Shown here in pieces: positions 1 to 8,153 of a stretch of 64,000 bases of DNA (positions are counted from its first letter, which is position 1; every line of letters starts with the position of its first letter). A program made the position numbers and the translations under genes. The notes below the pieces were generated by a model that saw nothing but the letters and a program-made list of their open reading frames with translations, was not told the DNA's origin and did no database searches. Source of the stretch: Bacteroidales bacterium (GTDB lineage: Bacteria; Bacteroidota; Bacteroidia; Bacteroidales; F082); NCBI GenBank assembly GCA_017651645.1, contig JAGCCO010000026.1, positions 1 to 64,000 of the forward strand, written 5' to 3'.

Positions 1-1
1 C

Positions 2-2653
2 GAATGGCGAAACAACAAACAGGAGACTATTGCTACCGTTAGCGCCACCACAGGCTACCTCTATGCCAACTCCGAGGCCATTGAACTTTCGCTTACGGGC
101 AGTACCTATCCCTCATATAATGAGGAAGTGATACCCGTGACTGTCCCATACGATGAGGGCTCCACCAACCCTTCCAATGGATGGGCGCTCTTGGGAAATC
201 CATACACCTGCAATGCTTATGTTTACTGTCATAACAGCGACAACGAACTCGTTCCGATGGAGTTCATGGTGTATGATGCAACTGGTGAGTTGATGACTTT
301 GTCAGACGAGCCTATTGCTCCAATGCAAGGTTTCTTCGTAAAAGTGACTGAAACGACGACGGTTTATATCTTGAATTATGCTGACCATTCTTTCCATGAA
401 TATGTCGACCTCGGACTCCCGAGCGGCACTTTGTGGGCCACCTGCAATGTGGGTGCCACCAACCCCGAAGACTACGGCAACTACTATGCTTGGGGTGAGA
501 CCCAACCTAAAGATGCCTATGATTGGAGCACGTACCAGTACTGCATGGGCAGCAACAACACGCTCACAAAGTATTGCAATGATGCAAGCTATGGCTACAA
601 TGGCTTCATCGACAACCTTACCACTCTTTTGCCCGAGGACGACGCCGCTACAGCCAACTGGGGTACTGAATGGCACACACCTACGAAGGAGGAGTGGCAA
701 GAACTATTACAAAACACTACCGAAACAGTGATTTGGGGCGATGAAGGTTCCTTTGGATTCATTGGGAGTTTGTTTACTGCTTCAAATGGCAATAGCATCT
801 TTTTGTCTACTGCTGGCTTTGGCGATGCCTGCTGCTATATGTCGAGTTCGCTCTACACGAGTATTCCGTATCTGGCATGGAACTTTTACGAGGGCCCAGA
901 GAAGTTGGAAGGCCCTGGTGTTACTGGAGGGTGGCGGAGTAGTGGTCGACCTGTCCGTCCTGTACGTTTCGCATCGCAGTTCTCATCCTATATTATAGAT
1001 GCCACTGCCAACCCAGCGGAAGGCGGAGAGGTGAGTGGTATGGGCACCTATCAAGAAGGTACGGAATGCACGCTCACTGCAACGGCTAATGAAGGCTATA
1101 CCTTCGCCAACTGGACGGAGAACGATGAGGTGGTTTCTGTCGAAGCCACATATACCTTCACCGTGAATGTTAATAGGACCTTGGTGGCGAACTTCACCTC
1201 CAATGGCGGTAGCGATGACCACGAATACGTTGATCTTGGCCTGCCGAGCGGCCTCTTGTGGGCCACCTGCAATGTGGGTGCCGAGAATCCTGAAGATTAC
1301 GGTGACCACTTCGCTTGGGGCGAGACCCAGCCCAAGGACAACTTCAGCTGGACCAACTACCAGTATTGCATGGGCAGCTTCAACACGCTCACCAAGTACT
1401 GCAACAACCCAGACATAGGCTACAACGGCTTCACTGACGACCTGACCACATTGTTGCCCGAGGACGATGCGGCCACGGCCAACTGGGGTGATGAATGGCG
1501 CATGCCCACCGAAGGAGAGTGGCAGGAACTGTACGAAAACACGACCGTTACATGGACGATGCGGAACGGTGTGAGAGGACGGCTCTTCACCGCAACGAAT
1601 GGTAACAGCATCTTCTTGCCTGCCGCTGGCTACTGCAACGAAAGCCTTCCCGAAGCTGCGGGCATCATCGGCGACTACTGGACGAGTTCGTTAGACACGG
1701 ACTACCCGAGCGGTGCGCTGAGTTTCTTCTTCAATTCGAGCAATTACTACATCAGTTTCTGCAACCGCCTTTATGGTCGAAATGTCCGCGCCGTGCGTTC
1801 TGGGTTGCAAAGCAACGTCCCAATAGGTGCCATTAATGGCAAATTCACCATTAACGAAGATGGTGACCAAGTGTACTTCTCCCAAGGCAATCTGCAATAC
1901 CAAGCCAGCACCGACACGTGGAAGTTTGCCGACAACCAATTCGACTACGTTGGTAGCACCAACAGCAGCATTTCTTCCACTTACAGCGGCTGGATAGACC
2001 TCTTCGGCTGGGGCACGAGCGGATATCATAATTCTTCCGACCCGTACAATGTGAACTACCAGCCGTGGTCAACATCTACCTCGCAGGTGAACAGCAGCTA
2101 TAATTATTATGGTTACGGGCCATCCACCAATATGACTGACCTGAACCTTACTGGTACCAGTGCCAACTATGACTGGGGCGTTTACAACCCGATAAGCAAT
2201 GGCGGCAACACCGCCAACCAGTGGCGCACACTGACCCGACCCGAATGGAACTATGTGTTCAACACGAGAGCCACCACATCGGGCATCCGCTATGCCAAGG
2301 CGAACGTGAACAATGTGAACGGCGTAATCTTGCTGCCGGATGATTGGAGCACCAGCACCTACAGCCTGAACAACACTAACAGCAGCAGTGTCAGCTTCAG
2401 CAGCAACACATTGACCGCTTCACAGTGGAGCACCTTGGAGCAAGCCGGTGCGGTCTTCCTGCCTGCTGCGGGCATCCGGGGCGAGACCTATGTCAACAAA
2501 GTCGGGTCCGACGGCTACTATTGGTCGGCTTCGTATTGCAATAGTGGAATCGCATTCGAAGTGGAATTCCACGATAACTACATCAACGTGGGTTATCCTT
2601 GCGGCTGCTATTGTGGGGTTTCTGTGCGCGTGGTTTGCCCTGCCGAGAATTGA
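2..2653 (+). CDS. FISUMP-domain surface protein, 5' end outside window
   Basis: The frame is open from the first complete codon at position 2, so the gene begins upstream of the window and the GTG at 128 is only an internal codon. It has two copies of the Fibrobacter succinogenes major paralogous (FISUMP) domain, at about 392-975 and 1213-1806, each starting EYVDLGLPSG and carrying AWGETQPKD and a TPT/MPT-EEW motif. Between them, at about 990-1200, lies an InlB-B-like bacterial repeat module (ATANPAEGGEVSG ... VANFTS). A third module at about 1820-2640 (GKFTINEDGDQVYFSQGNLQ) is a FISUMP-like segment common in Bacteroidales surface proteins. The protein ends VRVVCPAEN with no recognisable T9SS sorting domain. 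Such proteins are usually exported or surface exposed; the ligand is unknown. The visible part is 883 residues. Confidence 0.85.
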   Translation, partial: EWRNNKQETIATVSATTGYLYANSEAIELSLTGSTYPSYNEEVIPVTVPYDEGSTNPSNGWALLGNPYTCNAYVYCHNSDNELVPMEFMVYDATGELMTLSDEPIAPMQGFFVKVTETTTVYILNYADHSFHEYVDLGLPSGTLWATCNVGATNPEDYGNYYAWGETQPKDAYDWSTYQYCMGSNNTLTKYCNDASYGYNGFIDNLTTLLPEDDAATANWGTEWHTPTKEEWQELLQNTTETVIWGDEGSFGFIGSLFTASNGNSIFLSTAGFGDACCYMSSSLYTSIPYLAWNFYEGPEKLEGPGVTGGWRSSGRPVRPVRFASQFSSYIIDATANPAEGGEVSGMGTYQEGTECTLTATANEGYTFANWTENDEVVSVEATYTFTVNVNRTLVANFTSNGGSDDHEYVDLGLPSGLLWATCNVGAENPEDYGDHFAWGETQPKDNFSWTNYQYCMGSFNTLTKYCNNPDIGYNGFTDDLTTLLPEDDAATANWGDEWRMPTEGEWQELYENTTVTWTMRNGVRGRLFTATNGNSIFLPAAGYCNESLPEAAGIIGDYWTSSLDTDYPSGALSFFFNSSNYYISFCNRLYGRNVRAVRSGLQSNVPIGAINGKFTINEDGDQVYFSQGNLQYQASTDTWKFADNQFDYVGSTNSSISSTYSGWIDLFGWGTSGYHNSSDPYNVNYQPWSTSTSQVNSSYNYYGYGPSTNMTDLNLTGTSANYDWGVYNPISNGGNTANQWRTLTRPEWNYVFNTRATTSGIRYAKANVNNVNGVILLPDDWSTSTYSLNNTNSSSVSFSSNTLTASQWSTLEQAGAVFLPAAGIRGETYVNKVGSDGYYWSASYCNSGIAFEVEFHDNYINVGYPCGCYCGVSVRVVCPAEN

Positions 2654-2709
2654 TTTCTGGTGTCCCGCCTGCCGCTACGGGCTGGATGTCGGCGGCGGGT
2701 GGGGGTGTA

Positions 2710-2753
2710 TGTAGAGACGCGATGAAGGAGACGCGGTGAATCGCGTCTCTACA
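2710..2753. repeat. Palindromic GTAGAGACGCGAT element
   Basis: A perfect 14-base inverted repeat, TGTAGAGACGCGAT at 2710-2723 and its complement at 2740-2753, is separated by 16 bases. It lies 56 bases after the FISUMP gene and could act as its terminator or be a REP-like interspersed repeat. There is no clear U tract, which favours the repeat reading. Confidence 0.7.
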
Positions 2754-2801
2754 AGGTTAATGGTATGGGGAAACAATGATGTTTTTATCAACGTATGCGC
2801 C

Positions 2802-2879
2802 TGTAGAGACGCCGATTTATCGCGTCTCGGAAAAACAAACGAATCCAATTAACCGTTGATTTATCGCGTCTCGGAAAAA
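2802..2879. repeat. Direct repeats related to the GTAGAGACG palindrome
   Basis: The 22-base string starting GATTTATCGCGTCTCGG occurs identically at 2814-2835 and 2858-2879, and TGTAGAGACG recurs at 2802-2811. All contain the same GAGACG/CGTCTC core as the palindrome at 2710-2753. The 2654-2888 gap therefore consists largely of copies of one short repeat family; no gene is visible in it. Confidence 0.7.
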
Positions 2880-2888
2880 TATAACACC

Positions 2889-3761
2889 CTATAAGGTTGG
2901 CATTTCCTCAGGTGTAATCCATTGATATTCTTTATCCTTCCTCAACCACGTTATCTGCCGCTTGGCATACTGCCGCGAGTGAATCTTAATTTGCTCCACG
3001 GCCTCTTTAAGGGTGCATTGTCCGTCGAAATAGGCAAAGAGTTCTTTGTATCCTACAGTATTTAGCGCATTCAGATGCCGTTTGGGGTACAAGGCTTTGG
3101 CTTCATTCAAAAGGCCTTGCTTCATCATCAAGTCTACACGTTTGTCGATGCGCTCGATGAGTTGCTGGCGGTCCCAAAGCAGGGCGTATTTCTTGATGTC
3201 GAAGTCGCGCTGGATGGTATTACCGCTACGGAAGGAAGAAAAAGGTTGTCCCGTTTGGTAACAGACTTCCAAGGCGCGTTGTAGGCGGCGGGGATTCTGC
3301 TGGTCGACGAGGGCGAAATACTCGGGGTCGAGGCACTGCACTTCGTCTTGCAAGGCTTTCAGGCCGCCTTCGTCATAGAGTTTCTGCACTTTTTCCCTGA
3401 TTTCGGGCTCCACATCAGGCATGGCATCGATGCCATTGCAGACTGCATCGATGAAAAGACCGGAGCCACCCGTCATGATGACAGCGTCATGGGTCTTGAA
3501 GAGCTCGTCCAACAATTGTAGGACATCGCGCTCATAGTCGGCCACGTCGTATTTGTCCTCGATGCTGATATGGTGAACGAAGTAATGTTTGACTTGACTT
3601 AACTCATCCTCGGTAGGCGCAGCCGTACCGATGCTCATCTCTTTGTAGAACTGACGGCTGTCGGCGGAGAGGATGACGGTGTTCAAGGCCTTGGCCAATT
3701 CGATGGCGAAAGCGGTCTTGCCCGAGGCAGTGGGGCCAGCGATTACGATGAGGGATTTCAT
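2889..3761 (-). CDS. miaA: tRNA dimethylallyltransferase
   Basis: MiaA transfers the dimethylallyl group from DMAPP to N6 of adenosine 37 in tRNAs that read codons starting with U. The P-loop GPTASGKT is at residues 9-16, followed by the family motif SADSRQFYKEM and by TGGSGLF, all typical of MiaA. At 290 residues it is slightly shorter than the usual 300-310. It is the last gene of a minus-strand run after clpC and cca, separated from cca by a 118-base gap occupied by a REP-like hairpin. It shares a tRNA-maturation theme with cca. Confidence 0.95.
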   Translation of the reverse strand: MKSLIVIAGPTASGKTAFAIELAKALNTVILSADSRQFYKEMSIGTAAPTEDELSQVKHYFVHHISIEDKYDVADYERDVLQLLDELFKTHDAVIMTGGSGLFIDAVCNGIDAMPDVEPEIREKVQKLYDEGGLKALQDEVQCLDPEYFALVDQQNPRRLQRALEVCYQTGQPFSSFRSGNTIQRDFDIKKYALLWDRQQLIERIDKRVDLMMKQGLLNEAKALYPKRHLNALNTVGYKELFAYFDGQCTLKEAVEQIKIHSRQYAKRQITWLRKDKEYQWITPEEMPTL

Positions 3762-3783
3762 GGTAGTACAACTGCGTCGCTTT

Positions 3784-3866
3784 GCGTCATTGCGAGGAGG
3801 AACGACGAAGCAATCCAGAAATTGGCTTTACTCCTGGATTGCTTCGTTCCTCGCAATGACGTAAAA
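3784..3866. repeat. REP-like inverted repeat, CATTGCGAGG family
   Basis: The left arm (3784-3818) contains GTCATTGCGAGG, AACGACGAAGCAATCC; the right arm (3833-3866) is its near-perfect complement, GGATTGCTTCG TTCCTCGCAATGAC. The arms are about 33 bases around a loop of about 16 bases. The element fills the cca-miaA gap. The same sequence type is scattered through many bacterial genomes as a small non-autonomous repeat, and a single arm recurs in this window at 12121-12147. Confidence 0.8.
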
Positions 3867-3879
3867 CGTGTCATAAACA

Positions 3880-5355
3880 TTATACTTTATTCGGCACCGG
3901 TCCATTATTGGCCACCACAATCGGCTCTTGGATTTCCTTCACCACGATAAGTCCCAGCTTTTGCCCTTCCTCTTTCATAAAAGCGTATGCCTCACTGAAG
4001 TTGTTCCCAATCACTCCGTCCAAAATAGCCTCACGAATGGCATTCTTGATGATGCCGACCTCGCGCCCCTCGGGAATACCGAAGGTCTCCATGATGGCGA
4101 TGCCATCGATGGGCGGCTGCCAGTTGCGCAGGTGGTCCTTGGCTTCGATTTCCTTCAGCTTCTCCTGAACGATTTCGAAGTTATGATGGTATTTCTTGAT
4201 CTTCTCCTCGTTCTTCGAGGTGATGTCGGCATGGCAGAGCAACATGAGGTCGTCGATGTCGTCGCCAGCATCAAACAACAGCCTTCTCACGGCTGAGTCG
4301 GTGACGATGTCCTCGGCCAACACGATGGGGCGGAGGTGGAGCAGCACCAGCTTCTCCACATATTTCATCTTCTCGTTCAAGGGTAGCTTCATGGCGGCGA
4401 AGATTTTGGGCACCATCTTGGAGCCTTTGAACTCGTGGCCATGGAAGGTCCAGCCCGTGCCGTCTTCCCAGCGTTTGGTCTGGGGCTTGGCGATGTCGTG
4501 CAGCAAAGCTGCCCAACGCAGCCAGAGGTCGTCGCTTTTCTCAGACACTTGGTCAAGTACCTGTAAAGTATGCAGGAAATTGTCTTTGTGACCTCGGCCT
4601 TGGACGACTTCCACGCCTTTCAACTGCGACAGCTGCGGGAAGATGAGTTTCAGCAGACCACTCTCGTCCAAGAGTTTGAAGCCAATGGAAGGCTTAGGCG
4701 AGAGGATGATTTTGTTCAGTTCCTCGGTGACGCGCTCCATCGACACGATCTTGATGCGCTGTGCATTGCGTTTGATGGCCTCAAAAGACTCAGATTCGAT
4801 GTAGAACTTGAGCTGCGAGGCAAACCTGATGGCACGCATCATACGCAGCGGGTCGTCGGAATAAGTGATGTCGGGGTCAAGTGGCGTTCTCAACAGCAAT
4901 TCTTCCATGTCAGCCATGCCGCCGTAGAGGTCGATAAGGGTGCCATAATCCTCGGCGTTGAGGCTGAGGGCCATGGCGTTGATGGTGAAGTCGCGGCGGC
5001 TGATGTCATCTTCCAAGGTGCCGTTCTCCACCACGGGCTTGCGGCTGTTGCGGTCATAGGACTCTTTCCTTGCCCCCACAAACTCCACTTCCATGCCGTC
5101 GAAACGGATCATTGCCGTGCCAAAGGCGCCATAGTATTTGGCTTCCTTGTGACCGGGCAGGAGGGAGGCGACTTTCTTGGCAAGCGTGATGCCGCTGCCC
5201 ACGGTGACCACATCAATGTCATTGGACGGACGGCGCAAAAGGATGTCGCGCACATAGCCGCCGATGACATAACTCTTGTAGCCCAACTCCGCACTGGCGT
5301 AGGCAATCACCTTGAAGATCTTGCTGCTGATATGTTTCTTGAAGTCGTAGTTCAT
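3880..5355 (-). CDS. cca: CCA-adding tRNA nucleotidyltransferase with HD domain
   Basis: The protein completes or repairs the CCA 3' end of tRNAs. The class II nucleotidyltransferase head is at about residues 25-165: GGYVRD at 32-37, metal-binding DID at 46-48, and RRDFTINAMAL. It is followed by the RNA and SrmB-binding helical region and an HD domain (LLHDIAKP, HGHEFKGSKM) that may give phosphohydrolase activity. The 491-residue length fits the Bacteroidota CCA/poly(A) polymerase family. The ATG shares one base with the TGA of clpC (TGATG at 5357-5353), which suggests translational coupling with clpC. A specificity for CCA addition rather than poly(A) is inferred from family and from the absence of another candidate in the window. 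Confidence 0.9.
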   Translation of the reverse strand: MNYDFKKHISSKIFKVIAYASAELGYKSYVIGGYVRDILLRRPSNDIDVVTVGSGITLAKKVASLLPGHKEAKYYGAFGTAMIRFDGMEVEFVGARKESYDRNSRKPVVENGTLEDDISRRDFTINAMALSLNAEDYGTLIDLYGGMADMEELLLRTPLDPDITYSDDPLRMMRAIRFASQLKFYIESESFEAIKRNAQRIKIVSMERVTEELNKIILSPKPSIGFKLLDESGLLKLIFPQLSQLKGVEVVQGRGHKDNFLHTLQVLDQVSEKSDDLWLRWAALLHDIAKPQTKRWEDGTGWTFHGHEFKGSKMVPKIFAAMKLPLNEKMKYVEKLVLLHLRPIVLAEDIVTDSAVRRLLFDAGDDIDDLMLLCHADITSKNEEKIKKYHHNFEIVQEKLKEIEAKDHLRNWQPPIDGIAIMETFGIPEGREVGIIKNAIREAILDGVIGNNFSEAYAFMKEEGQKLGLIVVKEIQEPIVVANNGPVPNKV

Positions 5356-7934
5356 CAGACTTTGGCTTCTTCAAGGACTTTCTTTTCGTTCGGGATGATG
5401 TTGACGATGGTCTCTTCGTCCTTTTCGTCGAGGTCGATGCTGATAGTGTCGCCGATGTGGAGGTTGGCGGAGATGATGGCCTCGGCCAAGACGTCTTCCA
5501 CATACTTCTGGACGGCACGCTTCAGCGGACGGGCGCCAAATTGTTCGTCCCAGCCCTTCTCGGCGAGGAAGTCCATAGCCTTCTCGGTGATTTCGATCTT
5601 GTAGCCCATCTCTTCGACGCGCTTCACCACCTGACGTATCTCGATGCCGATGATCTTCTGGATGTCATTCTTATCCAAGGCATTGAACATCACCACATCA
5701 TCGACGCGGTTGAGGAACTCGGGCGCGAAGGTGCGCTTCAAGGCATTGTCGATGACGCTCTGTGAATACTCGTTCTTCGCGTTGAGTTTGGCCTGTGTGC
5801 CAAAACCGACACCTTGACCGAAGTCCTTCAGCTGGCGCGAGCCGATATTAGAGGTCATGATGATGATGGTGTTCTTGAAGTCGACCTTGCGACCTAAGCT
5901 GTCGGTCAGCTGGCCGTCGTCGAGGACTTGGAGCAGCAGGTTAAACACATCGGGGTGAGCCTTCTCGATTTCGTCAAGCAAGACGATGGAGTAGGGCTTA
6001 CGGCGCACTTTCTCGGTGAGCTGACCGCCCTCTTCGTAACCCACATATCCAGGAGGCGCTCCCACGAGGCGCGACACGGCGAACTTCTCCATGTATTCGC
6101 TCATGTCGATGCGGATGAGGGCGTCTTCGCTGTCGAAGAGGAACTTGGCCAGCACCTTGGCGAGGTAGGTCTTACCCACACCTGTAGGGCCAAGGAAGAT
6201 GAACGAGCCGATGGGTTTGTTCGGGTCTTTCAGTCCGGCACGGTTGCGGCGGATGGCACGGGTCACCTTCTTGATGGCCTCATCCTGGCCGATGACGGTG
6301 CCCGCCAACTCGGTCTCCATGTGCATCAGGCGGTCGCCTTCGTTCTTGGCGATGCGCTGAACGGGCACGCCGGTCATCATGGCGACGACTTCGGCGACAT
6401 TTTGTTCGGTCACAGGCTGACGGTGTGCCACGGCGTTGTCCTCCCAAGCCTTTTTGACATCCTCGAGTTTGGCCATGATTTTCACTTCCTCATTGCGGTA
6501 CATGCCCGCCTCTTCGAACTTCTGCTCGGCGATAGCGGCTTTCTTGTCCTTGCGGACCTCTTCCAAACGTTTCTCTAGCTCAGTGATTTCACTTGGCACG
6601 TCAATGTTCTTGATGTGGACGCGCGCACCAGCCTCATCCAAGGCGTCGATGGCCTTGTCGGGCAGGTGACGGTCGCTTAGGTAACGGTCGGTGAGCTTCA
6701 CGCAGGCTTCGATGGCCTCAGGTGTATAGGTGACCAAATGATGGTCTTCGTATCTCGGTTTGATGTTGTTCAAAATCTCAATGGTCTCGGCAGGCGTGGT
6801 GGGCTCGACAAGAATCTTCTGGAAGCGGCGCTCCAAGGCACCGTCTTTCTCGATGTACTGGCGGTATTCATCCAAGGTGGTGGAGCCGATGCATTGCAAC
6901 TCGCCGCGTGCTAGGGCGGGCTTAAACATGTTGCTGGCATCCAAGGAACCATTGGCGTTGCCTGCACCGACCAAAGTGTGGATTTCGTCAACAAAAAGGA
7001 TGATGTCGCGGTTGTTTTCCAACTCGTTGAGGATGGCCTTGATGCGTTCCTCGAACTGTCCGCGGTATTTGGTGCCGGCCACGATGGAACCGATGTCAAG
7101 CATGACGACGCGTTTATTAAATAAGGTGCGTGGCACGCGATGCTGCACGATGCGGATGGCCAAACCTTCGGCGATGGCCGACTTGCCCACGCCGGGTTCA
7201 CCAATCAGAATCGGGTTGTTCTTCTTGCGGCGGCTGAGGATTTGGGCGATACGCTCCAATTCGCGTTCACGGCCCACGATGGGGTCGAGGCGGTTCTCTT
7301 CGGCGGCCTTGGTGAGGTCGCGGCCAAAGTTGTCCAACACAGGCGTCTTGCTCTTGATGTTGCTGGTCTTCTTGGGCTTCTCCTGCTGCGGCCGAATCTC
7401 GTTCATCAGGTCGTCGTCCTCGTCGTCATCATCATCAAAGATATTGGAGGCATAGCCCTGTTGTTCCTCGGGCGCCGATTCCTGAGGGTCGTTGTTTTCT
7501 GCAGTGAAACGCAGCAGCTCTTGCTTGAAGTTATCGTAGTTGATACCTTCAAACTCAAGGTTTTGCGAAATGATATTGTTCTTCTCGTGCAGGATGGCCA
7601 GCATGAGGTGCTCGGAGCGGACGATTTCCGAATGGAACTCCTTGGCGATGATATAGGTGAACTTCAGCACACGCTCGGCCTGCTTGGTAAGGGGTAAGGC
7701 CAACACTTGGTTTTGGTTGCTGTTGGCGGTGCGCACTGAAGCTTCCAGTTTCTTTGAAAAGACTTCGATGTTCAGGTTGAGGTTCTCCAAAATGTGGATG
7801 GCGCTGCTGCCGCCTTCCTTCAACATCCCCAAAAATAGGTGCTCCAACCCGACGTATGCGTTCCCCAAGCGTTGTGCTTCCTGATGGCTAAGTGACAAAA
7901 TGGCACGAACGCGGGGAGAGAATTTTGCATCCAT
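5355..7934 (-). CDS. clpC: ATP-dependent Clp protease ATPase subunit ClpC
   Basis: This is the AAA+ unfoldase that feeds substrates to ClpP. It has a Clp N-terminal repeat domain (about 1-145), an acidic linker rich in Asp and Glu (about 165-180), AAA1 with Walker A GEPGVGKSAIAEG, a middle region with a UVR-like motif (AAIAEQKFEEAGMYRNEE), and AAA2 with GPTGVGKTYLAK followed by a C-terminal ClpB-D2-small domain. The UVR motif and short middle domain argue for ClpC rather than ClpB. It is 859 residues. It is the first gene of the clpC-cca-miaA run, with a -7 box at 8009-8016 and a shared divergent region with gyrA. Confidence 0.95.
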   Translation of the reverse strand: MDAKFSPRVRAILSLSHQEAQRLGNAYVGLEHLFLGMLKEGGSSAIHILENLNLNIEVFSKKLEASVRTANSNQNQVLALPLTKQAERVLKFTYIIAKEFHSEIVRSEHLMLAILHEKNNIISQNLEFEGINYDNFKQELLRFTAENNDPQESAPEEQQGYASNIFDDDDDEDDDLMNEIRPQQEKPKKTSNIKSKTPVLDNFGRDLTKAAEENRLDPIVGRERELERIAQILSRRKKNNPILIGEPGVGKSAIAEGLAIRIVQHRVPRTLFNKRVVMLDIGSIVAGTKYRGQFEERIKAILNELENNRDIILFVDEIHTLVGAGNANGSLDASNMFKPALARGELQCIGSTTLDEYRQYIEKDGALERRFQKILVEPTTPAETIEILNNIKPRYEDHHLVTYTPEAIEACVKLTDRYLSDRHLPDKAIDALDEAGARVHIKNIDVPSEITELEKRLEEVRKDKKAAIAEQKFEEAGMYRNEEVKIMAKLEDVKKAWEDNAVAHRQPVTEQNVAEVVAMMTGVPVQRIAKNEGDRLMHMETELAGTVIGQDEAIKKVTRAIRRNRAGLKDPNKPIGSFIFLGPTGVGKTYLAKVLAKFLFDSEDALIRIDMSEYMEKFAVSRLVGAPPGYVGYEEGGQLTEKVRRKPYSIVLLDEIEKAHPDVFNLLLQVLDDGQLTDSLGRKVDFKNTIIIMTSNIGSRQLKDFGQGVGFGTQAKLNAKNEYSQSVIDNALKRTFAPEFLNRVDDVVMFNALDKNDIQKIIGIEIRQVVKRVEEMGYKIEITEKAMDFLAEKGWDEQFGARPLKRAVQKYVEDVLAEAIISANLHIGDTISIDLDEKDEETIVNIIPNEKKVLEEAKV

Positions 7935-8008
7935 ATAATTACAATTCGTTTATTATCAATAATTTAAATGAAAACCCTGCTTTTCTCTTGTCTGATTTGT
8001 TCAGAGTG

Positions 8009-8016
8009 CAAAGGTA
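8009..8016 (-). promoter_or_regulatory. Promoter -7 box for clpC
   Basis: On the minus strand the sequence reads TACCTTTG, a match to the Bacteroidota -7 consensus TAnnTTTG, 74 bases before the clpC ATG. It presumably drives clpC-cca(-miaA). No convincing -33 TTTG was picked out. Confidence 0.65.
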
Positions 8017-8108
8017 CAAACAAAAACCGAGCCGCGCCAGTGCTATGGTCAGATTCTTTAAAAATGAACAAAAACCGCCCAATTTGCAAAACCAAAGGAA
8101 AAAATTCC

Positions 8109-8116
8109 TATCTTTG
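8109..8116 (+). promoter_or_regulatory. Promoter -7 box for gyrA
   Basis: TATCTTTG matches TAnnTTTG 37 bases before the gyrA ATG. It is divergent from the clpC promoter in the 219-base intergenic region. Confidence 0.65.
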
Positions 8117-8153
8117 CACCCTTATTTGTAAAAGCGAAAATTGAAACCCGAAA

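Noticed and set aside
128..2653. GTG at 128 as the start of the FISUMP gene
   Set aside because: The frame stays open to the window edge with the same composition, so the true start is upstream of the window.
4570..5604. Open plus-strand frame of 344 codons inside cca and clpC
   Set aside because: It is antisense to two well-supported genes, has no family signature and crosses the cca-clpC junction.
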